DNA of 53,459 bases from Lachnoclostridium sp. UBA1308 (lineage in GTDB: Bacteria > Bacillota > Clostridia > Lachnospirales > Lachnospiraceae). The stretch covers positions 1 to 53,459 of the forward strand of contig DBTU01000049.1 of NCBI GenBank assembly GCA_002307215.1, given 5' to 3'. This document shows, piece after piece, positions 17,015 to 25,911 of the stretch; the stretch's first letter is position 1, and every line of letters begins with the position of its first letter. Below the pieces are notes generated by a model. The model had not been told where the DNA came from, made no database searches, and was given only the letters and a program-made list of their open reading frames with translations. Position numbers and translations under genes: made by a program.

Positions 17015-18524
17015 TTTGACTTACACCCCCCGCTATGGTATACATTATTTTATCCTGTGTCATATCATCTCCCTTTAACTCTCCGACTACATTTAGGTCA
17101 CGCATTACAATCAGTCTGGAACAGGTACGCAACATCTCCTCAATCTCGGACGAAATGAATGTGATACTCATACCCTCGGAGGCAAGCTTTAGCACAAGTT
17201 TTTGAATTTCTACCTTCGTTCCAATATCAATTCCACGAGTAGGTTCGTCAAGAATCAGATAATCAGGATGAGTGAGCAACCAGCGTGCAAGAATTACCTT
17301 TTGCTGATTCCCCCCTGACAATGAATTCATGGGGGTATCCGCCGAAGCGGTTTTTATGCCAAGCAGACTGATATATTCATCGGCAAAGGCTTGAGACTGA
17401 GCTTTCGTGAACGGTCTGAAGAAACCTCTCATAACCTGTAGCGCAAGTATGATATTCTCGCGGACTGACAAGTCGCCAACTATCCCATCTCGCTTACGAT
17501 CCTCGGAAAGATATCCGATTCCTTTCTTCATGGCTTTTATTGGCGCTGTAATATTGACATTCTCGCCTTTGATACGGAGCTTGCCTTTCATGACCCTGTC
17601 TGCGCCGAAGATTGCACGCACACACTCGCTTCGGCCGGAGCCGAGCAAACCGGCAAATCCTGTTACCTCGCCCTTGTAGGTAGTGAAATTGAACGGTTTA
17701 ATTCCGGAAGCGCTTGAAAGCTCTTCCGCTTCGATGATTGTCTCTTTTGCGTCAGCGCTGCCAAGTTGCTCTTTATTATGTATTTCAGCCAAATCTCCAA
17801 GTTCCTTGCCCATCATTTTTGCAACAAGCTCTACCCGAGGCAAGTCCTTTATTTGATACTCTCCGACAAGCTCACCACCTCGCAAAACTGTAATTTTGTC
17901 GCATACCGCGTACACTTGATCAAGAAAATGAGTGACAAATACTATGCCTACCCCTCTGCCTCTCAGTTCACGCATCAGATTAAATAGCTTTGCGACCTCA
18001 TGTTCATCAAGCGATGAGGTGGGTTCGTCAAGTATCAACACCTTGCAATCCATATCAACGGCACGGGCAATCGCCACCATTTGTTGAACAGCTAAGGAAC
18101 AGTTAGACAATTGCTGCGTTGGCTTAGCCGGTATCCCAAGACCACCTAGAATGCTTTCTGCCCTGTTGTTGCTCCGTTTCCAATTAACGAATAAATCATT
18201 GGTTCTACCAATAAACAGATTTTCGGCAACCGTCAGGTTCGGGCACAATGTGATTTCTTGATACACCGTGCTTATACCAAGCTTTTGGGCCTCCTGCGGT
18301 GACTTGATATAGACCGCCTTACTCGTTCCCTTTATACAAATTTCACCGGCATCTTTAGAGTAAACTCCGGTCAAAACTTTAATTAAGGTGGACTTTCCTG
18401 CACCGTTTTCTCCCATTAGAGCATGTATTTCACCTTCACATAAAGTGAAATCGACATTTTGTAAGGCTCGTACACCGGGAAAGCTTTTATATATATTTTG
18501 CATTGTAAGTACTGATTCCTGCAT
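16998..18524 (-). CDS. sugar ABC transporter ATP-binding protein, YtfR/RbsA type (two ATPase domains)
   Basis: The protein has two tandem nucleotide-binding domains, as in all ribose-class importers. The first has Walker A GENGAGKST and Walker B VLILDEPTSSLD with signature SLAVQQM; the second has SLSGGNQQKVILARWL and DYLILDEPTRGID, with a GLLGSGRSECVR loop in place of a canonical second Walker A, normal for RbsA/YtfR. I use the ATG at 18524; a TTG at 18539 is in frame but only one base from the GGAGGG sequence, while 15 bases separate that sequence from 18524, so the start is uncertain. Length about 508 residues. Separated from the binding-protein gene by 188 bases with two hairpins. Confidence 0.9.
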   Translation of the reverse strand: MQESVLTMQNIYKSFPGVRALQNVDFTLCEGEIHALMGENGAGKSTLIKVLTGVYSKDAGEICIKGTSKAVYIKSPQEAQKLGISTVYQEITLCPNLTVAENLFIGRTNDLFVNWKRSNNRAESILGGLGIPAKPTQQLSNCSLAVQQMVAIARAVDMDCKVLILDEPTSSLDEHEVAKLFNLMRELRGRGVGIVFVTHFLDQVYAVCDKITVLRGGELVGEYQIKDLPRVELVAKMMGKELGDLAEIHNKEQLGSADAKETIIEAEELSSASGIKPFNFTTYKGEVTGFAGLLGSGRSECVRAIFGADRVMKGKLRIKGENVNITAPIKAMKKGIGYLSEDRKRDGIVGDLSVRENIILALQVMRGFFRPFTKAQSQAFADEYISLLGIKTASADTPMNSLSGGNQQKVILARWLLTHPDYLILDEPTRGIDIGTKVEIQKLVLKLASEGMSITFISSEIEEMLRTCSRLIVMRDLNVVGELKGDDMTQDKIMYTIAGGVSQNVQKQ

Positions 18525-18605
18525 AGTAATAATACTCAACCCTCCGTTCAGACACGATATCCGGACGATATCCCGGATATTCTCCTGTCACTTCTTAGAT
18601 TTAAT

Positions 18606-18712
18606 AAATGCGCGGTGCCAATATCTGCGAACAATATCCACAAACTCGGAGCCGCGCATTTCAATCAATATCCTTACCTTGTTTATCCGTTGAAAATCGA
18701 TGGATTTTCAAC
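18606..18712 (-). promoter_or_regulatory. two hairpins between binding-protein and ATPase genes (probable expression-tuning or mRNA-stability elements)
   Basis: GTTGAAAATC (18689-18698) pairs perfectly with 18703-18712 over a 4-base loop just after the binding-protein stop codon. Further on, AAATGCGCGG (18606-18615) pairs perfectly with CCGCGCATTT (18652-18661) over a 36-base loop. Such hairpins after the first gene of an importer operon usually keep binding-protein mRNA more abundant than the rest. Neither has a clear T run, so partial termination is uncertain. Confidence 0.5.
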
Positions 18713-18727
18713 AGCAATGATTACTCA

Positions 18728-19699
18728 TTAATAACTACGTGCATCAACAACTTCTTGTGTGATGGTAGTACAGTCAAACATATCCTCTGTAACATATGCA
18801 TTCTGATCAACAGTCTCGCCAGCCTCAAGCTTATTAATAAGTTCAACAATACGAGGACCATGAAGAGGATTACACTCTACGTCAAGGTTGAATTTACCCT
18901 CGAGAACCAACTTAAGAGCCCACTGGTTAGCATCAAAAGCGATAACCTTAACATCGCCATCTTTACCGTATGTAATACCGGCAGCATCCATAGCAGCACA
19001 AGCGCCACGTGCCATGTTATCGTTCTCAGCATAGATAACATTGAATGCCGTTCCGCCAGCGATAAGATCAGCAACTGCCTGCTTTGCAAGTGTTTCGTCC
19101 CAACCCTTCATGTTCTGGTTAAATACAATTTCCCAGCCGTTTGCTGTTGCACCGTCTTCCATTGCTTTGGAGCGACCAATCTGAGCAGAATTGCCTGTTT
19201 CACCACCAAGTACAACGATCTTGTTTTCACTGAGTGCCTGACTCTTCAGCCATTCAACAGCCTTAACGCCTTCGGCTTCGAAATCGGAGCACACCATCGC
19301 GGTATAAAGCTTCTCATCTAAATCAAGTTTACGGTCAGCCATAATAAAAGGTATTCCGGCTTCCTGAGCAGCCTTTGCAACATCTTCCCAGCCTGCTGCC
19401 TGAATTCCTAAAACAACTAAATAGTCAACCTCTTCCTGTATGAGTTGCTGTGCTTCTGAAATCTGTTTTGCATGGTCACCTTCACCAAAAACCATTTTAA
19501 TCTCAAAACCAGCTTCCTCAAAAGCCTCGTTGAATGATTTTGTGTTTGCTGTACGCCAATCTGATTCGTTCGCGTTTGTCTGAACAACACCAACTGTAAC
19601 TTTTCCGTCTCCCTTGCTTGTAGCCGCGTCTTTTTTACCGCATGCTGCAAGTGAGAATATAACTGCTACTACCAGAACTAAAGAAATCAATTTCTTCAT
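18728..19699 (-). CDS. sugar ABC transporter substrate-binding lipoprotein, YtfQ-like
   Basis: The 323-residue protein begins with a lipoprotein signal (VVAVIFSLAACGKK; Cys20 is the lipid-attachment site) and is a type I periplasmic-binding fold. It keeps the YtfQ-type SDWRTANTKS motif near the start, then KQISEAQQLIQEEVDYLVVL, AQIGRSKAMEDG, and IYAENDNMARGACAAMDAAG. YtfQ of E. coli binds galactofuranose. GGAGGAG precedes the ATG. First gene of the importer operon. A paralogue without the lipobox is at 20042-21133. Ligand identity is inferred from family only. Confidence 0.9.
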   Translation of the reverse strand: MKKLISLVLVVAVIFSLAACGKKDAATSKGDGKVTVGVVQTNANESDWRTANTKSFNEAFEEAGFEIKMVFGEGDHAKQISEAQQLIQEEVDYLVVLGIQAAGWEDVAKAAQEAGIPFIMADRKLDLDEKLYTAMVCSDFEAEGVKAVEWLKSQALSENKIVVLGGETGNSAQIGRSKAMEDGATANGWEIVFNQNMKGWDETLAKQAVADLIAGGTAFNVIYAENDNMARGACAAMDAAGITYGKDGDVKVIAFDANQWALKLVLEGKFNLDVECNPLHGPRIVELINKLEAGETVDQNAYVTEDMFDCTTITQEVVDARSY

Positions 19700-19721
19700 T
19701 TTATTTCTCCTCCTATCATTT

Positions 19722-19743
19722 TTAACTCAAAATATTGAGTTAA
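19722..19743. promoter_or_regulatory. 22-bp perfect palindrome before the sugar importer operon
   Basis: TTAACTCAA (19722-19730) and TTGAGTTAA (19735-19743) are perfect inverted repeats around AATA, 23-44 bases before the binding-protein start. It may be an operator or a leader hairpin. The remainder of 19744-19960 is AT-rich promoter-like sequence with no gene. Confidence 0.45.
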
Positions 19744-19971
19744 CATACATATATGTACGTATGTACAAGTATATTCTACTTATAAGTTTGATAATACGGA
19801 AATTATTCCTGCCTTTGTAGTTTTTTTTACTGAGTTTCTTTTTCAGTTGGTTTTTTGTTGGAATTTATATAATTTTTGTTTGTTTTTTTACGTATCCTTA
19901 ATATGCCTACCCTTTGAATTAGTTTGCATCGCATTCGGCTAGAAACACAATATTAAATATGTAGAATATAA

Positions 19972-19998
19972 AAATGAATTTCCTATGGAATTCATTTA
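19972..19998 (-). terminator. terminator of the tethered-sensor operon
   Basis: Read leftward, AAATGAATT (19998-19990) pairs with AATTCATTT (19980-19972) over a 9-base loop and is followed by a T-rich run (TTTTTATATTC). It lies 44 bases past the stop codon of the gene at 20042. Confidence 0.6.
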
Positions 19999-20041
19999 TA
20001 TTCCTAATGGCTCACATGATTTTTGCGATACTATTTTCACA

Positions 20042-21133
20042 TTAATAACTCCGTCCAATACGTTCTACAGCGGCATTTTCTGCTTCAAAAACTTTTCCTT
20101 CCATATAAGATACCTTATCAACCTTTTCCCCTTTTTCCAAACGTCCTATTATGTCTGCAATCAGTTGTCCCTGTAAAGGATTACATTCAATATCTACATT
20201 AATGAATCCGCCTTCCATCAAATCAAAAGCCTCTGATACCGCATCAAAGGAAATGATTTTAATCTTACCGTTCACCCCACAGGTTAATCCGGCTTCATGT
20301 ATTGCCTCTATTGCACCAAATGTCATATCATCATTTTGTGAAACCAAAATATCAATATCATCAAATTCCTGCAAATACTTCACCATTACTTCCTTACCCT
20401 TTGCTTTGGTAAATTCGCCACTCTCCTGTGCAAGAATATGCCAATTCTTATGAATTCCGGCTATATCCTCAAATCCTTTTGTACGTCCTATCTGAGCCGT
20501 TGAATTTAAGGTACCCTCCAGGACAACGATATTTATGGTATCCGTATTTTGTCCCTTCTCCTTCGATGCATTATTTTTCGATAAAGATTTATTTTCCTGC
20601 AAAGCTTCATCCTCGCTTTTTTGTTCCTCCAGATATTTTTCCAGCCACTGTCCTGCCTTCTTGCCTTCTGCATATTTATCAGTACCCACGTATGCGGCAT
20701 AAAGACTTTCATCCTCTGTATCAATCATACGATCCACAATTATAACCGGAATACCTGCTTCTTTTGCTTCATTTAATACCGTATCCCAACCGGTTTCCGT
20801 TTCCGGGGCAATAACAATATAATCTACCTCCTGAAAAATAAAACTCCTTACATCCTTAATCTGATTTTCCTGCCTCTGCCTTCCATTTGAATAAATCAAC
20901 GAAAATCCATTCCCTTTTACAATCGCATTCTGGATAGATTTCGTATTAGCCGTACGCCAGTCTGATTCAGAACCGAGTTGGGAAAATCCAACAATAATCA
21001 AATCAGAATCTATATCCTTTGCATTTTCCGATTCACTATATTGAAGGTTTTTAAACGGCATAAGACTGTAGCTGGCAAGTGCTATCAACCCAATAAAAAA
21101 TATCCATAATATAATTTTAATATTTTTATTCAT
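20042..21133 (-). CDS. membrane-anchored YtfQ-like sugar-binding protein of a sensory operon
   Basis: The 363-residue protein has a single N-terminal hydrophobic helix (residues about 5-25, IKIILWIFFIGLIALASYSL) with no lipobox cysteine, then a type I binding-protein domain with the YtfQ signature SESDWRTANTKS, IVIAPETETGWDTVLNEAKE, NSTAQIGRTKGFEDIA and SQNDDMTFGAIEAIHEAG. A charged, lysine/glutamate/serine-rich insertion (about residues 170-200) is absent from the importer paralogue. Its start overlaps the kinase stop by 8 bases. Position after a kinase and response regulator, and lack of transporter genes in its own operon, suggest it presents sugar to the kinase rather than to a permease. 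Confidence 0.85.
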   Translation of the reverse strand: MNKNIKIILWIFFIGLIALASYSLMPFKNLQYSESENAKDIDSDLIIVGFSQLGSESDWRTANTKSIQNAIVKGNGFSLIYSNGRQRQENQIKDVRSFIFQEVDYIVIAPETETGWDTVLNEAKEAGIPVIIVDRMIDTEDESLYAAYVGTDKYAEGKKAGQWLEKYLEEQKSEDEALQENKSLSKNNASKEKGQNTDTINIVVLEGTLNSTAQIGRTKGFEDIAGIHKNWHILAQESGEFTKAKGKEVMVKYLQEFDDIDILVSQNDDMTFGAIEAIHEAGLTCGVNGKIKIISFDAVSEAFDLMEGGFINVDIECNPLQGQLIADIIGRLEKGEKVDKVSYMEGKVFEAENAAVERIGRSY

Positions 21134-22622
21134 AACCTACCTCAATTCGTTCATGCTCCACCAGCCTTGCCGGAATTTGAATTTTGATATCTGTGCCTTC
21201 TCCTTTTTTGCTTTGTAGATCCAGTCCATACATATTACCATAGTTCAATTTAATTCGTTTATTGACATTTGCAAGGCCAAAGCCGGTGCTCTGCTTGCTA
21301 CCCGGCATTTCAACTTCTATTCTTAAAGCATTTAACTCCTCTTCATCCATTCCTATTCCGTTATCAATCACATGGAAGCAGATGACTTCGTCTATTATTT
21401 CACCTCTTACCGTTATTTTCCCTCTTGCCCTTAACATTTTAATACCATGGTATAATGAATTCTCAATGAGCGGCTGTAGAGTCATCTTCAGAATTTGATA
21501 TCCGTACAGTTCTTCCGGGATATTAATCTCATAATCCAGAATATCTTTATATCGTGACTGTTGTATCTGCAGATAACTTTTAATATGTATTTCTTCTTCG
21601 CGAATCGTAATGGAATCTTTTCCCTTACTCACAACAATCCTGAAGAACTCAGAAAGAGATACAACAATATCGATTGCTTCTTTATTTTTATCCCCTTCTA
21701 TCAGCCAGATAATTGTATCTAAGGTATTATATAAAAAGTGAGGATTAATCTGCGCTTGTAGAAGCTTTGATTCCATATACCTTAAGTTTTCCTGTTCCAG
21801 CCTGATGCTATTAACCTGCTGTTCCAGTTTAAAAGCCATATCGTTAAAGCTCTCGGATAATATGGACAATTCATCATGATTTTCACAGGTTGTCCTCGTT
21901 GTAAAATCTCCCTTTGCTACCATAGCTGTCTTATCGCATAGCATCCTGATTGGTTTTGTAATGCTGTCTGTTACAAGGATATTAACCAAAACAGATGCAA
22001 TAATAATGGAAGATAACGCCACTATCATTGTCACGATTACATCCGTTACCTGCTCATTAAGATTCTGTCTTATCTCTTCAAAATTCTGGGTTTCATAATA
22101 GATGTAATACTGGATTTCCTCCTGAAAAAGTTCTGTCAGAATATAGATATCAGATTCCAGCATTTCAATATTTTCTTCATAGTGGCCTGTCTGCTTCAGA
22201 TTATCACGTATTTCATCAATTCTATTCTTTAGGGTATCAAGATTAAGCAGAATTCGCTTAATCCAATCAAGACTTTCTCTGCTCGAGGTTATCCTCTGCA
22301 GATTAGTAAAATTGTCTCTTGCGTCTTCAATCAGCTTATATGGGTTTTTTAAATCGCTATTTTCATCAATGGATTCGAAAGTTTCTGCTTCTACAACAAT
22401 CTTATACATGCTTTCGTCCATTTCCGCTTTAAAGTTGAGGTTATAATGATTAGCTGAAGTAATCCTTCGTACTATTTTATCATATGCCGTACTATAATTA
22501 TGCAAAGCCGCAATCTGGTAAACCGATAGAATAATCATTGGTAGGATGATAATCGCGGCTACCAGGAAGAGCTTCAGCCTTAAGGGATATTTGATTGATT
22601 TTCCATCATTATAGTTTATCAT
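21126..22622 (-). CDS. LytS-type sensor histidine kinase
   Basis: The 498-residue protein has two transmembrane helices (about 17-37 and 195-217) bracketing a helical extracellular domain, then a HAMP linker (DSITKPIRMLCDKTAMVA), a coiled stretch, the His_kinase domain with LQAQINPHFLYNTLDTIIWL (phosphoacceptor His), and a GHKL ATPase with LQPLIENSLYHGIK, DNGIGMDEEEL and GFGLANVNKRI. It overlaps the response regulator gene upstream by 4 bases and the tethered binding-protein gene downstream by 8. The three genes look like a sugar-sensing three-component system, likely controlling the importer at 14836-19699. Confidence 0.92.
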   Translation of the reverse strand: MINYNDGKSIKYPLRLKLFLVAAIIILPMIILSVYQIAALHNYSTAYDKIVRRITSANHYNLNFKAEMDESMYKIVVEAETFESIDENSDLKNPYKLIEDARDNFTNLQRITSSRESLDWIKRILLNLDTLKNRIDEIRDNLKQTGHYEENIEMLESDIYILTELFQEEIQYYIYYETQNFEEIRQNLNEQVTDVIVTMIVALSSIIIASVLVNILVTDSITKPIRMLCDKTAMVAKGDFTTRTTCENHDELSILSESFNDMAFKLEQQVNSIRLEQENLRYMESKLLQAQINPHFLYNTLDTIIWLIEGDKNKEAIDIVVSLSEFFRIVVSKGKDSITIREEEIHIKSYLQIQQSRYKDILDYEINIPEELYGYQILKMTLQPLIENSLYHGIKMLRARGKITVRGEIIDEVICFHVIDNGIGMDEEELNALRIEVEMPGSKQSTGFGLANVNKRIKLNYGNMYGLDLQSKKGEGTDIKIQIPARLVEHERIEVGYE

Positions 22623-24241
22623 TCTTCACCTTTACCTTGTAGCCTATATTCCGACGGTGTACAATTCTGTGTCTTTCTAAATATGTAACTGAAATAATGG
22701 GAATCCTGATACCCCACTAAAAATCCAATCTCAGTTATCTTTCTGCTCGAACATCTTAAATAATCTTTCGCCTTCTCCATACGGATATCCGTCAAATATT
22801 CGATAAAAGTCATCCCTGTTTCCTGATTGAAAAGTGAACTGAAATAATTGGGGCTGACGTTAACCGTAGACGCAACCTTATCAAGTGTCAAATCACTCAT
22901 TGCAAATTTTAGATGTATGTATTCCTTTGCCTTTTCGATAAGACCGGCATATCTTTTCTGACTGTTCTTATTACGCAGATCAATTGCTTCCTTCAGTATT
23001 GATTTATAAAATTTGCTGCAGCTCTCCAAGCTGGAAAGCTGATCAGTGACACTATTCATGCTCTTAAGGCTGTTGTCTATCTTTTCTTTTGGGTATTTAT
23101 GAGCTTTCAGGAATTTCATGATAGCAGAATATCCATCCATTATGATATAATGCCTAAAAAGGGCTGAACTCATAGCATTGGAACCGAATCCGTCAAAATA
23201 GCTGTTTACAAATTCATCAACATCATGTACGGTACCCCTCTTCAAAAAATCCTCCAGTAGATTTCTGTCAAGCTTCTCAAAATTCAACTCACTGACATTA
23301 ATCCGGCTTCCTATCTGCTCCTTTATATTTCTCACATCATGATAAGATAAGAATTGATCCTTGCTTTCAAAATAGCGCAGAGAAAAAGCACTGTTGGCAT
23401 CAAGATAAGACTGTTGTAAGTCCCTGACACGATGTACGCATCGACCAATTCCGCCAAAATAATGTGCCTTGTTATCACCGACACGAATTAATAAATCACA
23501 CAGCTCCTGGGTTAGTGCATTAATCTGCAATTCGTTTTCGCCCAGAAGGATAAAAGCCCAGCCATCCATACCGCGTTCAAATACCTTTATGTTCGGAAAT
23601 TTTCTAAGTGCCCCCGTCATTCTTGCTTCACATTGTACTATTTCATTCGAATATTCGTACATATCCTCCTGTACTTTGAATTGAAATAGCAGAACACAAA
23701 AAACACTTGCAACCATATTGATTCCAAGTTCCTCTTCCTGCTCAATAATCTGTGAAAGAGATAATTTCCCGCTGACTAGAGCATCAAAAAAATCCTTTCT
23801 TTTTTCGCCTTGTTTCTGATATACCAAAAGCTGATACTGTTCCAGTATCAGTTTTTCCTTCCGTTCCTTTTCAATTGCTGCAGCTGCATTTTTAACTGCA
23901 GCCACCAGCTTGGCAGATGTCACCGGTTTCAGCAGATATTCGCTGACGCCAATATCAATTGCCTGCTGTGCATATCCAAAGTCACTATATCCGCTGATAA
24001 TAATGATTTTCAGCTGCGGCAAATCTCTTTTTAATAATTTACTTAACTCAAGACCATCCATGAACGGCATTTTTATATCGGTAATCAGAATATCCGGCTG
24101 TTCTCTGATAATCATAGGATAAGCCAATTCACCGTCACTTTCATCACCGACAATTTTGAATCCTTCTTCTTCCCAATGAATTATGTTCTTGATACCTTCT
24201 CGTATTACAATTTCATCTTCCACCAAAAAAACCTTATACAT
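22619..24241 (-). CDS. AraC-type response regulator
   Basis: The start is the ATG at 24241, with GGAGG 6 bases upstream; earlier in-frame sequence has no family resemblance. The 540-residue protein has a receiver domain at 1-120 (LVEDEIVIREGIKN; phosphoacceptor Asp in ILITDIKMPFMDG; KPV), a long central linker/helical region (about 130-430) and a C-terminal AraC double helix-turn-helix (LTLDKVASTVNVSPNYFSSL, ITEIGFLVGYQDSHYFSYIF). First gene of the operon with the kinase and tethered sugar-binding protein. Probably activates the neighbouring sugar importer; that is inferred from position. Confidence 0.92.
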   Translation of the reverse strand: MYKVFLVEDEIVIREGIKNIIHWEEEGFKIVGDESDGELAYPMIIREQPDILITDIKMPFMDGLELSKLLKRDLPQLKIIIISGYSDFGYAQQAIDIGVSEYLLKPVTSAKLVAAVKNAAAAIEKERKEKLILEQYQLLVYQKQGEKRKDFFDALVSGKLSLSQIIEQEEELGINMVASVFCVLLFQFKVQEDMYEYSNEIVQCEARMTGALRKFPNIKVFERGMDGWAFILLGENELQINALTQELCDLLIRVGDNKAHYFGGIGRCVHRVRDLQQSYLDANSAFSLRYFESKDQFLSYHDVRNIKEQIGSRINVSELNFEKLDRNLLEDFLKRGTVHDVDEFVNSYFDGFGSNAMSSALFRHYIIMDGYSAIMKFLKAHKYPKEKIDNSLKSMNSVTDQLSSLESCSKFYKSILKEAIDLRNKNSQKRYAGLIEKAKEYIHLKFAMSDLTLDKVASTVNVSPNYFSSLFNQETGMTFIEYLTDIRMEKAKDYLRCSSRKITEIGFLVGYQDSHYFSYIFRKTQNCTPSEYRLQGKGEE

Positions 24242-24530
24242 AATTTGCCTCCAAGATATGAGTATGAGTGCTTGCTTGCATTCTCGTAACGCTAATCTCA
24301 ATGTAAAAGTGTTATTCTTTCACACTCCCCGGATATAATCTATAAAATATGTAATAAAATTTATGTCATTATCTGTATCATATTTAGGTTGGTTGTAGAG
24401 CATTTAACTTGACTTAGTTAGGTTATTATCGGTAACAAAATAATCATACCATAATATTTGTTCGTTTTGTAAAAATTCTTCTAATCATCATCTTACTGTC
24501 GATTTCCTTACGTATCTGGACATGAAAACA

Positions 24531-24580
24531 CTCCTCCTATGAGAACAGTTATATTCATTAACTGTCTAGCATAAGAGGAG
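24531..24580. terminator. nested hairpin downstream of the fucosidase operon
   Basis: CTCCTCCTAT (24531-24540) pairs with ATAAGAGGAG (24571-24580), nine of ten, and an inner AACAGTT/AACTGTC pair lies within. On the reverse strand it follows the fucosidase stop codon by 57 bases and is followed by TGTTTTC. It probably ends the leftward operon from 29131. The remaining 24242-24530 is AT-rich and holds the promoter region of the response regulator, with no gene seen. Confidence 0.55.
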
Positions 24581-24636
24581 CACATCAATTCTAATGGGTT
24601 TTATTATTTCTTTGGTAGTACTCTACAGCCTAACCG

Positions 24637-25890
24637 TTACAAGACCTGCACCTCCGGTTCCTCCTCTAGCTCAACTACTGCTACCATATCTAGGCAATTA
24701 ACGGTCTCTGAAGGAAACATCACTCGGAACCGGCATTCGTCCCTGGCAATTTCATAGGATTGAGCAAATATAAGTTCTTCTCCGGTTTCTAAAAGGTATA
24801 CCTTCTTTACCTTTGTTTTTAGCCCTACGATACAAATTTCATATGGAAAAGTTGGATTTTTTAATACATGCATAAAAAGTGTATTCTTCTTATAGGTAAA
24901 GCCTCCCCAGCCAAACTGATAGGGAAAATCCGGTGCCGGCGTTGTTTCATATATGCTTTCCCCATTATCCATTAACCAAGATCCTACTGTCTGCAGAATG
25001 TCCAGACTTCCCTTAGGAATATTCCCCAGAGAATCAGGCCCAATATTTAACAGCAGATTCCCTCCTTTTCCAACCACGTCAGTCAACATATGTATTACTT
25101 TTTTTGGTGATTTCCAATTTTCATCGGTTTTAGAATATCCCCAAGTATCGTTTAAAGTCATAGGAGTTTCCCAGTCCCGCGGAAAGCTTACGACCGGTAT
25201 TCCATTATCTCCCATTTGTCTGTAATCACCATATCCATATCCAATTCTTCCATTAATGATACACCCCGGCTGACACTCATGAACCCAATCCTCTAATTCC
25301 TTACAGAGTTTCTTTGGCATATCATAAGGTGTATCAAACCATATCAGACCTACTTTCCCATATTTAGTCAATAATTCCTTGACCTGTGGCTTTACCTTAT
25401 TCTCAAAATATTTCTCAAAATTTTTATTTTTTGCATCCGGAAAATCCCAGGTATTCCCATCTGCGTCCGGATCCTCCCAATCCTGCATCTGCGAATAATA
25501 AATGCCAAAAATCATTCCATATTTCAAACAGGCCTCCGATAGCTCTTTTACAATATCTCTTTTAAATGGTGTATTCATAATTGTATAGTCTGAGTATGCA
25601 GAATCATACATTGCAAAGCCATCATGATGTTTTGCTGTAAAAACCACATATTTCATTCCACATTCCATTGCCTTACGTATCCATACCTCTGCGTCAAAAT
25701 CCGTCGGATTAAAGCAGTCCGCAAGCTTTTTATACTCACTTAGGGGTATTTTTGCATTACGCATAATCCACTCCGTACCATAAGGAATTTCTTTATTGTC
25801 CCACCAACCAGCGGGCAATGAGTAAAGTCCCCAATGTACAAACATTCCATATCTTGCTTTTCGAAACCATTCCATATTCTCTTGATTCAT
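24637..25890 (-). CDS. alpha-L-fucosidase, GH29
   Basis: The protein has about 417 residues from the ATG at 25890 (AAAGGA 5 bases upstream); an ATG at 25911 directly after the permease stop is also in frame. GH29 features: WFRKARYGMFVHWGLYSLPA at the start, VVFTAKHHDGFAMYDS, IFGIYYSQMQDW, the nucleophile-region LIWFDTP (Asp), and GGNLLLNIGPDSLGNI, ending with a beta-sandwich domain. No signal peptide, so it cleaves terminal alpha-L-fucose from oligosaccharides after uptake by the co-transcribed transporter. The acid/base residue is not conserved across GH29 and I do not assign it. Confidence 0.93.
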   Translation of the reverse strand: MNQENMEWFRKARYGMFVHWGLYSLPAGWWDNKEIPYGTEWIMRNAKIPLSEYKKLADCFNPTDFDAEVWIRKAMECGMKYVVFTAKHHDGFAMYDSAYSDYTIMNTPFKRDIVKELSEACLKYGMIFGIYYSQMQDWEDPDADGNTWDFPDAKNKNFEKYFENKVKPQVKELLTKYGKVGLIWFDTPYDMPKKLCKELEDWVHECQPGCIINGRIGYGYGDYRQMGDNGIPVVSFPRDWETPMTLNDTWGYSKTDENWKSPKKVIHMLTDVVGKGGNLLLNIGPDSLGNIPKGSLDILQTVGSWLMDNGESIYETTPAPDFPYQFGWGGFTYKKNTLFMHVLKNPTFPYEICIVGLKTKVKKVYLLETGEELIFAQSYEIARDECRFRVMFPSETVNCLDMVAVVELEEEPEVQVL

Positions 25891-25911
25891 AATAATCCTT
25901 TCTATACTCAT

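Noticed and set aside
18608..19321. 237-residue open frame on the + strand across the sugar-binding protein gene
   Set aside because: Antisense to a well-supported lipoprotein gene; sequence is low in typical protein pattern and has no start signal.
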